Origin: Chrysoperla carnea
Lineage: Eukaryota > Arthropoda > Insecta > Neuroptera > Chrysopidae
Assembly (NCBI RefSeq): GCF_905475395.1
Contig: NC_058340.1
Coordinates: forward strand, 56,522,181-56,586,180
Length of the DNA stretch: 64,000 bases
Direction: 5' to 3'
Of the stretch, positions 39,675-52,000 are shown in pieces. A program made the position numbers and the translations under genes. The first letter of the stretch is position 1. Each line of letters starts with the position of its first letter. The notes beneath the pieces are model-generated. The model did not search any database. It had not been told where the DNA came from and saw only the letters and a list, made by a program, of their open reading frames with translations.

Positions 39675-40196
39675 ACCTAGGTTTATTGTTCTCAGACACT
39701 TTATTTAGTGTAAGAGTGTATACTATAAATACAAGGGAGTTTGTCAAAATCCGAACTCCTTATGGTTTACAGCTGAAATTTGGGAGTAATTTAATACTCT
39801 TAAGGTGGAGAAAAGAAACTGTTAACGGGGTGCCAAATAATTATGATTACCTAGGTTTATTGTTCTCAGACACTTTATTTAGTGTAAGAGTGTATACTAT
39901 AAATACAAGGGAGTTTGTCAAAATCCGAACTCCTTATGGTGTCAGCTGAAATTTGGGAGTAATAGGCTTTTTCATCATGTCATAAGCGCAAGTGCAGAGT
40001 TTATTTTTTCGTACTGACAGCAATAAGTAGGACTAAGATAGAAGATATTTGTTATTCATTTTATCACATTGGCTATAAATCATTTAGTACGAAACAAATG
40101 TGAATCGTGATTTTAAAATGAAAAGCCCTATTTAATACTCTTAAGGTGGAGAAAAGCAACTGTTAACGGGGTGCCAAAGAATTATGATTACCTCCT
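39675..40196 (+). repeat. Two-copy tandem duplication, 174-bp unit, second copy interrupted
   Basis: ACCTAGGTTTATTGTTCTCA begins at 39675 and again at 39849. Unit 2 is identical for most of its length (a short change near TATGGTTTACAG versus TATGGTGTCAG). It is split after GGGAGTAA by an insertion of about 170 bp and resumes at TTTAATACTCTTAAGGTGG. The 87-aa ORF at 39686-39949 is a by-product of the duplication. Confidence 0.88.
39961..40131. mobile_element. About 170-bp TIR insertion inside the second tandem unit
   Basis: Ends AGGCTTTTTCAT and ATGAAAAGCCCT are inverted. Compared with unit 1 the empty site reads GTAATTTAAT. The filled site is consistent with a 2-bp AT duplication or with a TA-ended element and no duplication. 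No coding capacity. Confidence 0.78.
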
Positions 40197-40589
40197 ACAA
40201 ATTAAACAAAAAAATTTAAAAGAATAACTTATTACTCAACTACTACATTGAAATGAAAGAATATAATGAATGAGAATACGAGTTTAAAGCTGAGATCCCA
40301 AAATTTAATTTTAGATCACTGCCCTGGTTGGGAGGTTATTTTTCTATCCTCGTTTGTTTTTTACTACCAATAACCACGGAAACCGTAAATGAAAAATGAT
40401 TGGTTACAAACTAGTTTCCAACCAAAAGTTGCATCCGTATGTGTAGACCCTTATTGTTGGATTATAGATTGAAATTTAGCTTGACAAATGAGCCAGTACT
40501 TTGATCCGAACGCTATTAATATCAATTTTTTAAATAGTCCATTGAAATGTTACATTGACTGAACATTTTTTAGAGGACACGATTTTATT

Positions 40590-40740
40590 TGTGGGACATG
40601 TAGGGGGGGGGGGTCAATACAACCTTAACCCCAAGTTTGTGGGGTTGGCGCCCTTGTCCCCCGCCCGCCATCTTGAAAAAAGGGGTGGAAACATTTTTAG
40701 CTGTATCTTGTAAACTATTGATTGCAGACCGAGTAACGTA
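40590..40740. repeat. GC-rich repeat-like patch
   Basis: A G run followed by CCTTAACCCCAAGTTTGTGG, GTCCCCCGCCCGCCATCTTG and ATCTTGTAAACTATTGATTG stands out from the AT-rich background and resembles a dispersed insect repeat I recall, but no second copy exists here to confirm it. Confidence 0.35.
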
Positions 40741-43700
40741 TTCTAGTAATTACGATTAGCTAATTCCTACTGATGATGACTACATGGTAATCGAAATACG
40801 TATTCATACAATACAAAAATTGATCTAGAAAATTGTGAAATTTAATTAGAAATATCCTAGAGTTCTCATTTATTATCTTTGATAATATTTATACTACACT
40901 TTTCAAACAAATGTAAAATATTGAATTTGTTTGGTTACAAGAATATTAGACGATATCTTAAACTTGATCGATCAATTCTATTCTCACACATTTTCAAATT
41001 TTAGCGAATAGGTGCAATAAACTCGCTAGAAAAAACTTAGAACATACCAGTACATACAATGAATTACATTCAAATCAAACAATATTATAAATATGTATAA
41101 TAGTTATTTACGGTACTAGTGGGTTAACAGCATTATTAACGTACGCCTGTGAAATTTGCATAACGAGTACGTAGCGCGAGATGGGCGTTATCACACATGT
41201 ATCGTCCAAAACTTTATCTACGTCTCTAAAATGTGAAATATACGATAATGATTATTTAAAATTTGTTGGTTATTGAGAAAAATAGAAAAATTTAAATAAG
41301 TACTACAATATTGCATTTTGTAACTATTATTTATTTAGTTAAGTCTGATATATTCTACTAATTTACATAATTTCTAAATAGATATTACAAAAATGTATTT
41401 CTTATACCATAATTTATCAATATTATAAACTCTGTCATCAAAATAATATACACAATAATTGAAAAATCTCATCTTTTATTTTTTAATATTATTTTAAAAT
41501 CACTTTTTCAACTCTCGAATTTTCTCTTTTTGTGTCAAATTTTTTACTAAACATTTTTTTAAATACACATACGTCGTTAAATCGTCCAAAATTGAGTGTA
41601 CTTCTAAATTTAAAAAACAACGAAGAAATCACACTTAAAAAAATAACACGTCAATAAGATACTTTAAATCGAGAACGTATTCCTCGAAAATTTGAAATAA
41701 AACAGTCTTGTAAAAACAGCACATTTAAAAAAATAGTGAAAAAACCAGCAACGTCGATATTTCGAATTCTTACATATTAAAAAATAATCTGAAAAATAAA
41801 AAAATAACCTGTTTTTTCCTCTTCAAAAAATGTTGTGAACCTTTTTTTTTATAAAAATATGAAAAAAAAGAAAAAATTAAATTTTTTCTTGCTTACTTTT
41901 TATCTAAAATTTAGACAATAATACAGAGCTTGTAAATACATTAATATTGGATTCATTTTTTATGTACAGAAATTGGTTTTAGCTGTGTTTTTTACTGCAT
42001 TCTTCAAGCAAATGCAAAGGGTACATTTATTGTCATTGCATTTGCTGAATTAAAATTTTAAAACACAGCGATTTAATTAAAATGTACGGTAAAAAAATTC
42101 TAAATGTCTATTCGAAGAGTTACAAATTTACAAATGGTTAACTTCGAACAATATAAACTCTTACAACACACTTCTTAAGGTGATTGAGTGTTTTTTTTTT
42201 CTGCTTAATTCTAAATTAAAATTTCTAAGAAATATTCTTGTTTCTTAGAAATTTCATTCATTTGTTTTGTTAACAATCAATAACCTTAATTCTACTGTAT
42301 TAATATTTAAAATAAAAAAACATCTACGCAATTGAGTACAGTATATTTCACTTAAGATTATCGCTAATTTTATATCCGTTTTGATATTAAATGAAACATA
42401 TTGCATCGAAACATAATAAAACTTTTTTGTTTGTTTTATATTTAAAAAAAAAAAAGTAATTATTTTCCATTGGTGATAAAGTAATCCATTTTTAGTGAAT
42501 TATTATGTACACACCATTCAAATTCAGTAAAATAATATTAACTATGTAATAACAGCCTTGAATTGCCTCAGTTTTTACTATTAATCAACCTTACTATTTA
42601 ATCAAATTAAATTCCCATTTTTAAATTTTTGTAATAAATTGTTAGCATTTTTAAAAAGTCTTGTTTTAATTTTAAAACTTACCTTTTATTAACGGAAACA
42701 ACTTTTCTTACGTATTTTAAGTTATCTGTAACTGTAAACTTACCTTTCTATACGTGTGCCTCTTTTTAGTAAAACAAGACTAATTTAAAATTTCCCTTGT
42801 AAAAATAGATAAAAATTTCGAAATAAATGCAATTTTTGGTGGTATTGTAATAATGTTACAAATAATCCTCCTAAGCAAATAAAATTAAAAAGCGAGTTAG
42901 AAATGAATGTATTTCTTTAAAATATTGTTAAAGATCTGTTAAAAAAATTGATAAGTTTTTCCTACAAGTAATAGTTCATATTTTACGATAATGCTATTAT
43001 CCACGGTATGGTATTACCAGATGGTGTTTCCTTCGACACCTTTTAAAACATTTCATAAAATTGTACTTTGTAAAAGTTGGCAATAATAATTGTTATGGTT
43101 TTCGAGCTCTTAAAAAATTGATATTTAAAAAGAAAAAATAATCCTTTCCCTTCGTTTAAATCGAGTATTGCTTTTACCATAAGTTTTGTCCTTAGATGTT
43201 TACCATTTAAATTTTTAGTACCAACCATTGTTAATTTGACGTTAAAAAAAAAAATATCATAGAATTATTAAATAATTGATTTAAATAAAAAGTTCAAATT
43301 AATGTAGGTTTGTAAAAAAAATTTTTAATAAATAACTCCATCAATAATTTTCTTACAAAAATTACATTTTGAAGTCGTCGCTCCGTATATACTTACTCAT
43401 TCTTTGGCATCGACTTCATCATAAGAAATATTGATAAGAGTATTTATGTAAATTATTCTTTTAAGCGCACTTTTGTAATAGTAATAATTTTCACAAAAAT
43501 TGTCCCGAGGGTAAAGGTGAAAAAGGTTAAGACATATTCTGGTATCGAGGAGAAAATAAAATCATATCAATTTTATTTAATTCTATTTAACGGTGTCATG
43601 TTTTGTTTTGTAACTGGGAGTAAAAGTAGTAGTTTGTATTGTTTGTAGAATAATTACCAATAATCGATCTTAAAAATTTTTTTTGACTCTCACTGACCTT

Positions 43701-46093
43701 TGACAATGTATAGCACCAAGTAAATGAAAGAAACGAGGTTTTGGTTTCTCCTTGATACCAGATGGATTTTGTCCAAAACAATTGTTACACTATCGGAATA
43801 ATTATTGTGAAAAAATTATTTAATTTATCAGATATTTTTGGATTCCCTTGCACTAAACTTGTCACTAAAAATTGCATTTACAAATGTTTATTTTGACTAG
43901 GAAAATATTGCCACATGTTATTACAAAAACAAAAAATTTTATATAGAAATAAGAATTGAAAATTATAAATTGCGATGTCTATTTTGATATCTATTGTATA
44001 TTTTCATGAGTTTAATTTTAATTGTAAAATAGTAGCAATTTTAAATATATTCTTAAATACATTATATAAACAACCATCATCTTTTTTTAAATCTAAGGCC
44101 TTAATTTTCATAAATTTTTTTATCGGGGTAAATATAGCGCCCGTCGCATCTCATATACAAACAAACTCATATTAAACATTCAAATTGGACACATAGGACA
44201 CATTGGTCTAGGTGCTAGGGATTCACTAGCGGTACCCCTCTTATTGTTATTAACAACGGGGTTAAGGAAAAGCGTAAGCTCCGTGGAATTTGAATCAAAT
44301 TGACAACGAATTAGATGATAAAAAGAATATAAATAATCTTCAAATGGCAACGACAAAGAGGGTGTCCGGCTTGCTGGAAATAAGGTCGTACACAGAATCA
44401 AAATTATAAGAAGTCTTCAATGAATATAAATGGATGATCATTCATGATGCAAAAAAAAATTAATTCTCTGGTGTATTCAAGTTTTAAACAGGGAAAATGA
44501 AAATAAACTTTTTCTCCCAAAATATTCATGTTCATGTCAAAAAACCAAGTGAATTCATTATATTTTTAGAAGTCCAAACATATCCTGGATTAGAAGTCAA
44601 TTTTTCGTCTAGGTGTTTTGTTCTCAACGACCATTAAATGCAAAAAGGATCTTGAATTTATTAAGCAACCGTAAAAGTGTTGAATTGATTAGAAAACGAG
44701 TTATTTTTGTATCTATTCTCTTTAAAATTATTTACGAAAGAATTGTGTTGATACATTGAATATCTGTTGTGCTTTAGTTATACTTTATCCGTGATACTAG
44801 CGAATTAAAAAAGTTGTGTTAATCAATTCTGAAAACATGCTTGCAACATCCACAGAGCAACGAATATATTGATGTTTCTGAGCTAATTCTGAATTGCTGA
44901 ATGTTGCGATTCTATAAACAGACACGAAGCGAGGAATAATAAATTTATTTATTATGAAAGAAAAGCTTAAATACGATTTATTATCGTTATTTACAATTAG
45001 AATTTAAAATTATTAAAATGATACAATTTCGAATAATATTATTGTTTAGAAAAATGAAATTATTTTAAATGAAAATTTTTTGTAATTTATAATATTTAAA
45101 CGTTTATTATGAGCGTAGCATGTATATAAAATAATTAAATGGCCTCTCGCATGTATTATTATATACTTTATAAATAAACACGAATACGCGATCGAATTAT
45201 TTTATCATGAAAAAACGAAACAATTTTTAAGAAACAGAATATACAATTATTTAAAAAAAAAGTCATTTTTTATACATCATATTGTTTTTTTTTTTTCAAT
45301 TACTAATAATATTTTATTGATATATATTTATTTATATATAATTAATATATATATTGTTTTTATTTTTTAATTTTTTTTTTCATACTAACTAAAAATATTT
45401 AACGTAAAAATATTAGGTAAAAATGGCAACCGAAATAGTCAATTATTTTATCATATCTTATAAATGGTTTTTTTTTTCTATTATAAATTCATTTTTTTCA
45501 TACCATAGAATTCTTAGGAATATACCTTGAGTGTTTACAATATCAATCCGAGTTGAATTAAGTTACTTGTTATCGGTTCCTCCAACACAATAAATGAAAC
45601 GAAACAACGAAATTTAATACAAGATTTGGATTTTACATCGTATATTTTTCAGGTACAACGTTACCAATGAATGGTAAGATATGAATCTGATGATGTCCAA
45701 ATCCATGAAATCCTCAATATAAAAATTCCATCTCAAGTTGTTTTACAGTTATTGTTTACACTCTTGGCATATTTAATTTAACATCGATGTGTATTGTAAA
45801 CATAACCCATGTAATTAATGAATTTTAATTAATTAATATACACAATATTTTGATCAAAAATGGATCAGTGAATGTCCCACTGTTCACAGTGACAAAATCG
45901 ATCGTATATTTAAAAATGTTCATATACCTTGCACAAAAAATGTCTATTGTAAATGGTTTTAAATTAATAATTTGTGCCTTTTTCTTAGCTGTATTTACGA
46001 TAATTTGTATAATATGAGATTTTTTTAAAACAATTAATTAATAATAGTCTGTGTTTATTAATAGGTAGTTTTTATTTGTTGGTGTTTAATGAT

Positions 46094-49000
46094 TTAGGCC
46101 TGCGTATTGGTCCCCCCAGTTGTTGGATTTCGAGATTGTAGCTCTAAACTATCAATTTCAGCCCATGACATCCTTACTTCTTGGAACAACTATAAAAAAC
46201 AAAATTTGTTAGTTTTATTAATTACTTGTGTATAATCTTTAAAGACAGAATCGAAGGGGCCTAGAACGAAATATCTTAAGTTCCGTCAGAATGAAAACAA
46301 TTTTTCATGCTCATTAGCATCATAATGTGCTTGAAGAAAATTTCTTGATTGCTTGATTATATAACCCATCCAAGACTGATCCTTGTTTTTTAATGACTAT
46401 TACACCTAGAGCCTAACACTTTTCAATCATGCATGCATGTGTCATGCGCTGCAGCGACCTGATCTCAACTGTTTTAAATAATTTATTTTACAACTGTGGA
46501 ATTCGAACCCCCCAACTCATCAAAAACCAACAGCAAATAAGTTAGCTATTTTGCTAACTAATATTCAGATTATTAAAAGTCTGAAAATACTAATTTAAAT
46601 AAAATAAGTATAAATCTTACCTGAGATAGCCATGATTCATCTGCCAACAATTCATTTAATATAATTGTTGTATCCTTATGTGGATCAAGTGATCGTTTCT
46701 CAGCTACACGTTTTGCACACTCTACATACATACGATACTTTTGATGTGCAACACGATTTAGTAACTGTACTCGATCACAACATACTCGACACATTAAGAA
46801 ATCCTGTTAAATTAGAAAATTGTTAGTCAATTTTTATTTGTTTAAGAAATTCTGTCAAATTGAAAATTTTTTAATAAAAATATATGTTTAAACTTGGGTT
46901 TTTTTATTTTTTAAATGGATTTCTTAAAACTTTCTTTGTTAGACTTATTATATTGAAGTTTCTATGATACCAATGTCTTTAATACTCGTTTTGCCCTCAG
47001 TTCGCCCTTTCGGTCAAATTCACGATGCTAATAGTGTATTAATTTACTGTAAATTGAGATTTTGGGATTTTTTTTTTTTTTCTGTTGATAAAAATGGAAT
47101 GATTATATATAAGTTTTATAACTGTTTTCATTTTTTATTTATTCATGATAATTTTAAAGTTACAGGCAGTTTTAAAAGAACAAAAGAGAAACGAAAACAC
47201 CCGACAAAAAAAATGTTCGTAAAAGATCATGTAACGTCATAATGTCAATTAATAATTGTATACAGTGAATACTATTCAATTAACATTATTACGTCACAAC
47301 GATGTTTTACGAACATTTTTTTTTTGTCGGGCGTTTTCGTTTCTCTTTTGAAAAGTTCTTTTAAAACTATCTGTAACTTTAAAATTATCATGAAAAAATA
47401 AAGAATACAAACACTTTTGTTATAAAGTTTATATATGACCTTTCCATTTTCGTCAAAAAAATTTGGTTAAAAATCCTAATTGAACTCATATTAAATTCTA
47501 TTGAAGTGGGTGCCGAAGAACTTATAACATGGAGCGGCAAAAAACACTCTTTCTTAATTTAAATACTCACTTTTTCTAATTGTTGTCTTGGATCGGGTTG
47601 GCAGCCATCTAATGTGGTCGCATTGTATGGTTGTCCATAAAGTAATATCCGTAATGATACACGTGGTTGTTGACAAGCAGCACACAAACGTCCTTCCGTT
47701 TCGCTAGCAGTCAATTCACTTAATACATTCAAACATGGCCACGTACTAACTGATGCTTGTACACTAGACGGCCATCTTGTGATCGATAGTAATTTTCGTT
47801 TACGATCTTCAGTTATATCATCCACAGTTTTAACATTTGATAAGAAATATTCATCTAGAACAAAATAAAAAATCGATTATCAATCCAGTAAAATCAAGGT
47901 AGAAATAGAAATGATGTTTACAAGTTATCTAATATGGTAAAGTTCCCATGGGGTCTTTAAAGTAGGTTTTGACAAGAAAATTGAGTAAAAAAATTAATAA
48001 AACTAATATAAAATAATAGTTTTGATAAAGATGATACAGATTCTAATAGAATTCTGATTACAGCATTCTCGGTATCAGACACAAACTATTTGCTATTCAG
48101 TTAACCTTATTGTAGCTTGCAGTGGCTCAGGGGTGAAGAGCAAAACGTTAACACAAGCAAACAAGCTTTTTCGCGGAAAAATGTTATACATATCATCAAA
48201 AATATAAGTTGAGAAAAAAATATACTGTTTCGACGAATTAATTTCGTTGAAATTTAAGTTTTTAGGTGGCAAAAAGTAAGGTTACACATAGGACTGAGCG
48301 GACAATATAAATCGATATTTCTCAAAAATAAATTCGACAAATACACTTAAAATTTTTAAGTTCATATTTTTTATCTAAATTTTCAGAATATCGGGAAAAA
48401 TTTTAACAGATGAAGAATTCTCACTTCACAAACAGAAAAGTGAAGTAGGTTTTTAAAAATCTTTACTAGTATGCAAGATATAAACGTTTAAAATTCCTAA
48501 TAAAGCAAAGAGGAAGATACCCCACTAGTGACATCATATGTGAGTATCGCCAAATATTACATATAAAACTGTATTTCTAAAAGGAGATGGGCAACCTTTG
48601 AATGCAATAACTTCTTTGTTTTTTAATCAATGTTAATTTCACTTTCAAATTTTGTCATGGTACCAAATCTAGTTTTACATTTTTATGGGTAATATGACCA
48701 ATTCGACATCAGGATTATCCTCTATTATAACAAAATGTTTTTGGACATACCTTGCTCTTGAAATATTTCAGTAAGAAAATTACTATCTAATGCTTGTGAT
48801 ATTAACGTTTGTATGTAGACTTCGAAATTATCTTGATATACTTCAGCCTCCTTCATAGCACGTTCAATATATTCTGTGTCAACGATTGTTAATTCTTTAC
48901 GTAAGAATTCAACAATAGTCTCAAGTTGATTTTGAGCACGAAAACGTACGGGAACTGGAATGTACAATTTCTTGTTTTCAGCCGTCCATGATGTATACTG

Positions 49001-52000
49001 TAACAAATAATTTAAGGATATCAATTTTTTTTTCGATCGATTTATAAACTCAAAAATCAAAAGAATAATTTTAGTTTATTGCTTCTTTGGCTATTCTGAA
49101 GGGATCAATGAATCACACTAAAACCTATGTTGCCAATTTAGCACGGTGGCTAGGATACCCCACTACTTTTGTAGGTGTTAAAAAAATACCTTTAGTTTTT
49201 TGAACGTTTACTTGATTATTCTAAGCAGTGGAAACTTTGGGGTGAGACAAAAAACCTCTTCAGTAAGAAAGTGTTACACAACAAAGAAAATGACATAAAG
49301 TTGGTTGCATGAAACTCAAATTATAAGCGGACAGCAACACTATTTATAGTAATTTTCCGATTTTATCGTTAAAATTGATTTACGAGAAGCTCGTTTTTAA
49401 TATTATTTAACTCAGCTCTTTTTGAATATTACAATAATAATTACTTACTGTAGAAATATTTCTGTACAATGTTTGCCCATTTTGGTCAAATGGTTCATAT
49501 TTTTGTAACAATGTTTTGCCATCCACACGCCAAATAGCTGGCCATTCTTCACTTAATTCTGATTTAATCACAACAAATTCACCCGACTGTAATAGAGAAA
49601 AACAAAACATAAGATTAAAAATCAACAAACAATTTTGTTCCATTTTGAATTATATAAAAATGTTTTAAAAATATATAAATTTTCATTCAATAAAAAAATT
49701 TTGCAGCAAAGAGAATTGTTTAGATTTGTTTTGTGGCATTTTTTTTGTTTTGTAGTGTGCAACAAATAAACAAAAATATTTTATTGGGAGAACAAATTTA
49801 TTAATTTTTCCACAAACCTGATGCTGTTTCTCCTTCAATCTGTTTGACTGCATATTAAGAATAAGAATTATTTATAACAAATAATATCTCTTTCAAATGC
49901 AGATTAAGAAAATCTCACCATTTTATTTGTTTTAATCATTACCATGAAATTTGATCAAGTATGAGTTAATGTGAGGATGTTGTTTAAGGAGTTTAACATC
50001 CAGTATTAATATTAATCAAATATCATGGTGATTGATCATTGATCAAAACACAAAATTAAAGAAGAAAAAAAAAAAGAAATATCTATTTTGAATTAAATTT
50101 GCTGCTTATAACGGTAACTTACCTTAAAAGGCATTTCTTCAGTGGAGTTTGTAGGTACAGTTGTCGCTGCGGCGGATGTTGAGGAATTACTACTTTGTGA
50201 GGTAACTGATGCGGCTATATTATCTTCTAATGTGGGTGGCACCGATTGTTTTGGAGTTGTTGTTTTGTTTGCAACTGAAATTTGAAAAATAAAATATATT
50301 TATTCATTTAGCAATTTCAAGTGATTATGGGAAATACTCGACCAATCGTAAAATGAATCCTTTTTTTGTATTCTTGGGTTGTATACCAAAATAATTTATT
50401 TTGTCTCTAATTCGAAAAATTCAGTACTTAAGGTAATTTTGATCACAAAAAACGGATTCATTTGATGACTAGATGCATAGTTTCTGAGCTATCGTCCAAA
50501 ATCCCAACGAAGAGCAATTTCTCGGATCGATTTCACGTCGTTTCTTTAGTCAAATATTTTTCTGGTAGTCAAACAAATGGAAAATAAAAAAACCGATATA
50601 GAGATTTTATTTTTTGTAGATTGTAAGATTTACTAATCATTTAAGAAATTTTTCGAAATATCGCCTTAAATTTTAGGAGAAAGAACACAAAAATCATATT
50701 ATTTGGTACAAAATTCTATCTGCTAATGAAAAAATTAGTGTAGTGTAATTTTAGTGTAGCTTAGGCTGTATAAATTTCTAGCGAATCAAGGAAATGTATT
50801 GTAAATTATATTACAAAATTGTGAATTAAAGCAATCTATCTGTCATTTTAAGGGCGGGTAGCCCTACAACTGTAACCTGTTGTAGAAGATCAAGAGTTAT
50901 TACTTGGAATTCTAACGCAATTTCTTATTAACTCAATATTATTTTTATTATAAAATAAAATCGATAAATAAAAAAAATTTACATACCAGCACTAGCCTGC
51001 TGTCTTTTTTTAGCCATTGTTCCTATACTATCACTGCTTGAATATCCATCAAAGTCCAAACCAGCTCCTTGTGCAGCTGCCGATATAAGATTACGTGAAT
51101 TTCGTTTCCGACTAGAAGATGATCGTTGACGTTTCACTTTTCGTCGTCCAGACAACATGCTCATTTCATCATCATCTGCTCCTTCCTAAAATGTTAAAAA
51201 AATTATAATGATTATTCGCCGCTTCTCCGCGAAGTCGGAGAGGAATAAAAAAAGTTATTTTCAAAGACTAAGTCATGAAAAAAACAACAAGGGATTTAAC
51301 AATTTATAAAGATTCTTCGATATATTCTATATTATTCTTATTTCTGTGTACTTTTTCAAAATTTAATATACTGTATACTTTTCGGGATAAAAAATAATCT
51401 ACGAAACTACGTTACTCTCCGAACATCCAAGTATCTCTGTGCACAAATTTCAGGATCTGGAGTTTAGTTTGGGTGTGATAGAAGAACAAACTGATACGGA
51501 AAAATATTAATATTATTATTAATTCTATGTACTTTACTAAAACTAAATAAGCGTTCCGTAGGAATGGAATATTTTTTGGGATAAAAAGTAGTTTATATTT
51601 AGTTATTACTCTCTGGATATCAACTATTTCTGTGCATAAAAATCACGTCGATTTGAAATTTAGTTTGGACGTGAGTGAAATAAAAACAAATTGACATTGA
51701 GAAATATCGATATAGATATGATTTTATAAAATTTATTGAATTAATCGTTTTACCTTCACAGGAGTCCAAGCTGGATCTGAATCTGAATCAACAAACTCAA
51801 CCGGTTCATCAGGATCATCTGCATCACCAGCAACTGTTGCCTGCGCTTGCTTAGCAATTAACTGTTGTATATTGCTTTTCTCTTTAGCAGCACGACGTGA
51901 AGTTTCTCGACGTGGTGGTAATTGCAAAGGATCTTCTACAGCTATTTTATATAAATATTTTTGATAGTTTTTTCAAAACAAATGAAAAAAAAAACAAACA

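Larger units (their letters stand above)
38635..46093. other. Gene-poor interval between Caprin and the QSER1/PRR12-like gene
   Basis: About 7.5 kb; both flanking genes are on the minus strand, so it holds the Caprin promoter and the 3'UTR of the other gene. Features listed separately: a hairpin at 39155-39200, a tandem duplication at 39675-40196 with its insertion, and a GC-rich repeat-like patch at 40590-40680. A 73-codon minus-strand ORF at 44180-44401 is unidentified. The rest is AT-rich. Confidence 0.55.

Noticed and set aside
46498-46556. Functional tRNA gene
   Set aside because: A- and B-box-like motifs exist, but I could not form acceptor or anticodon stems; better explained as a SINE or chance.
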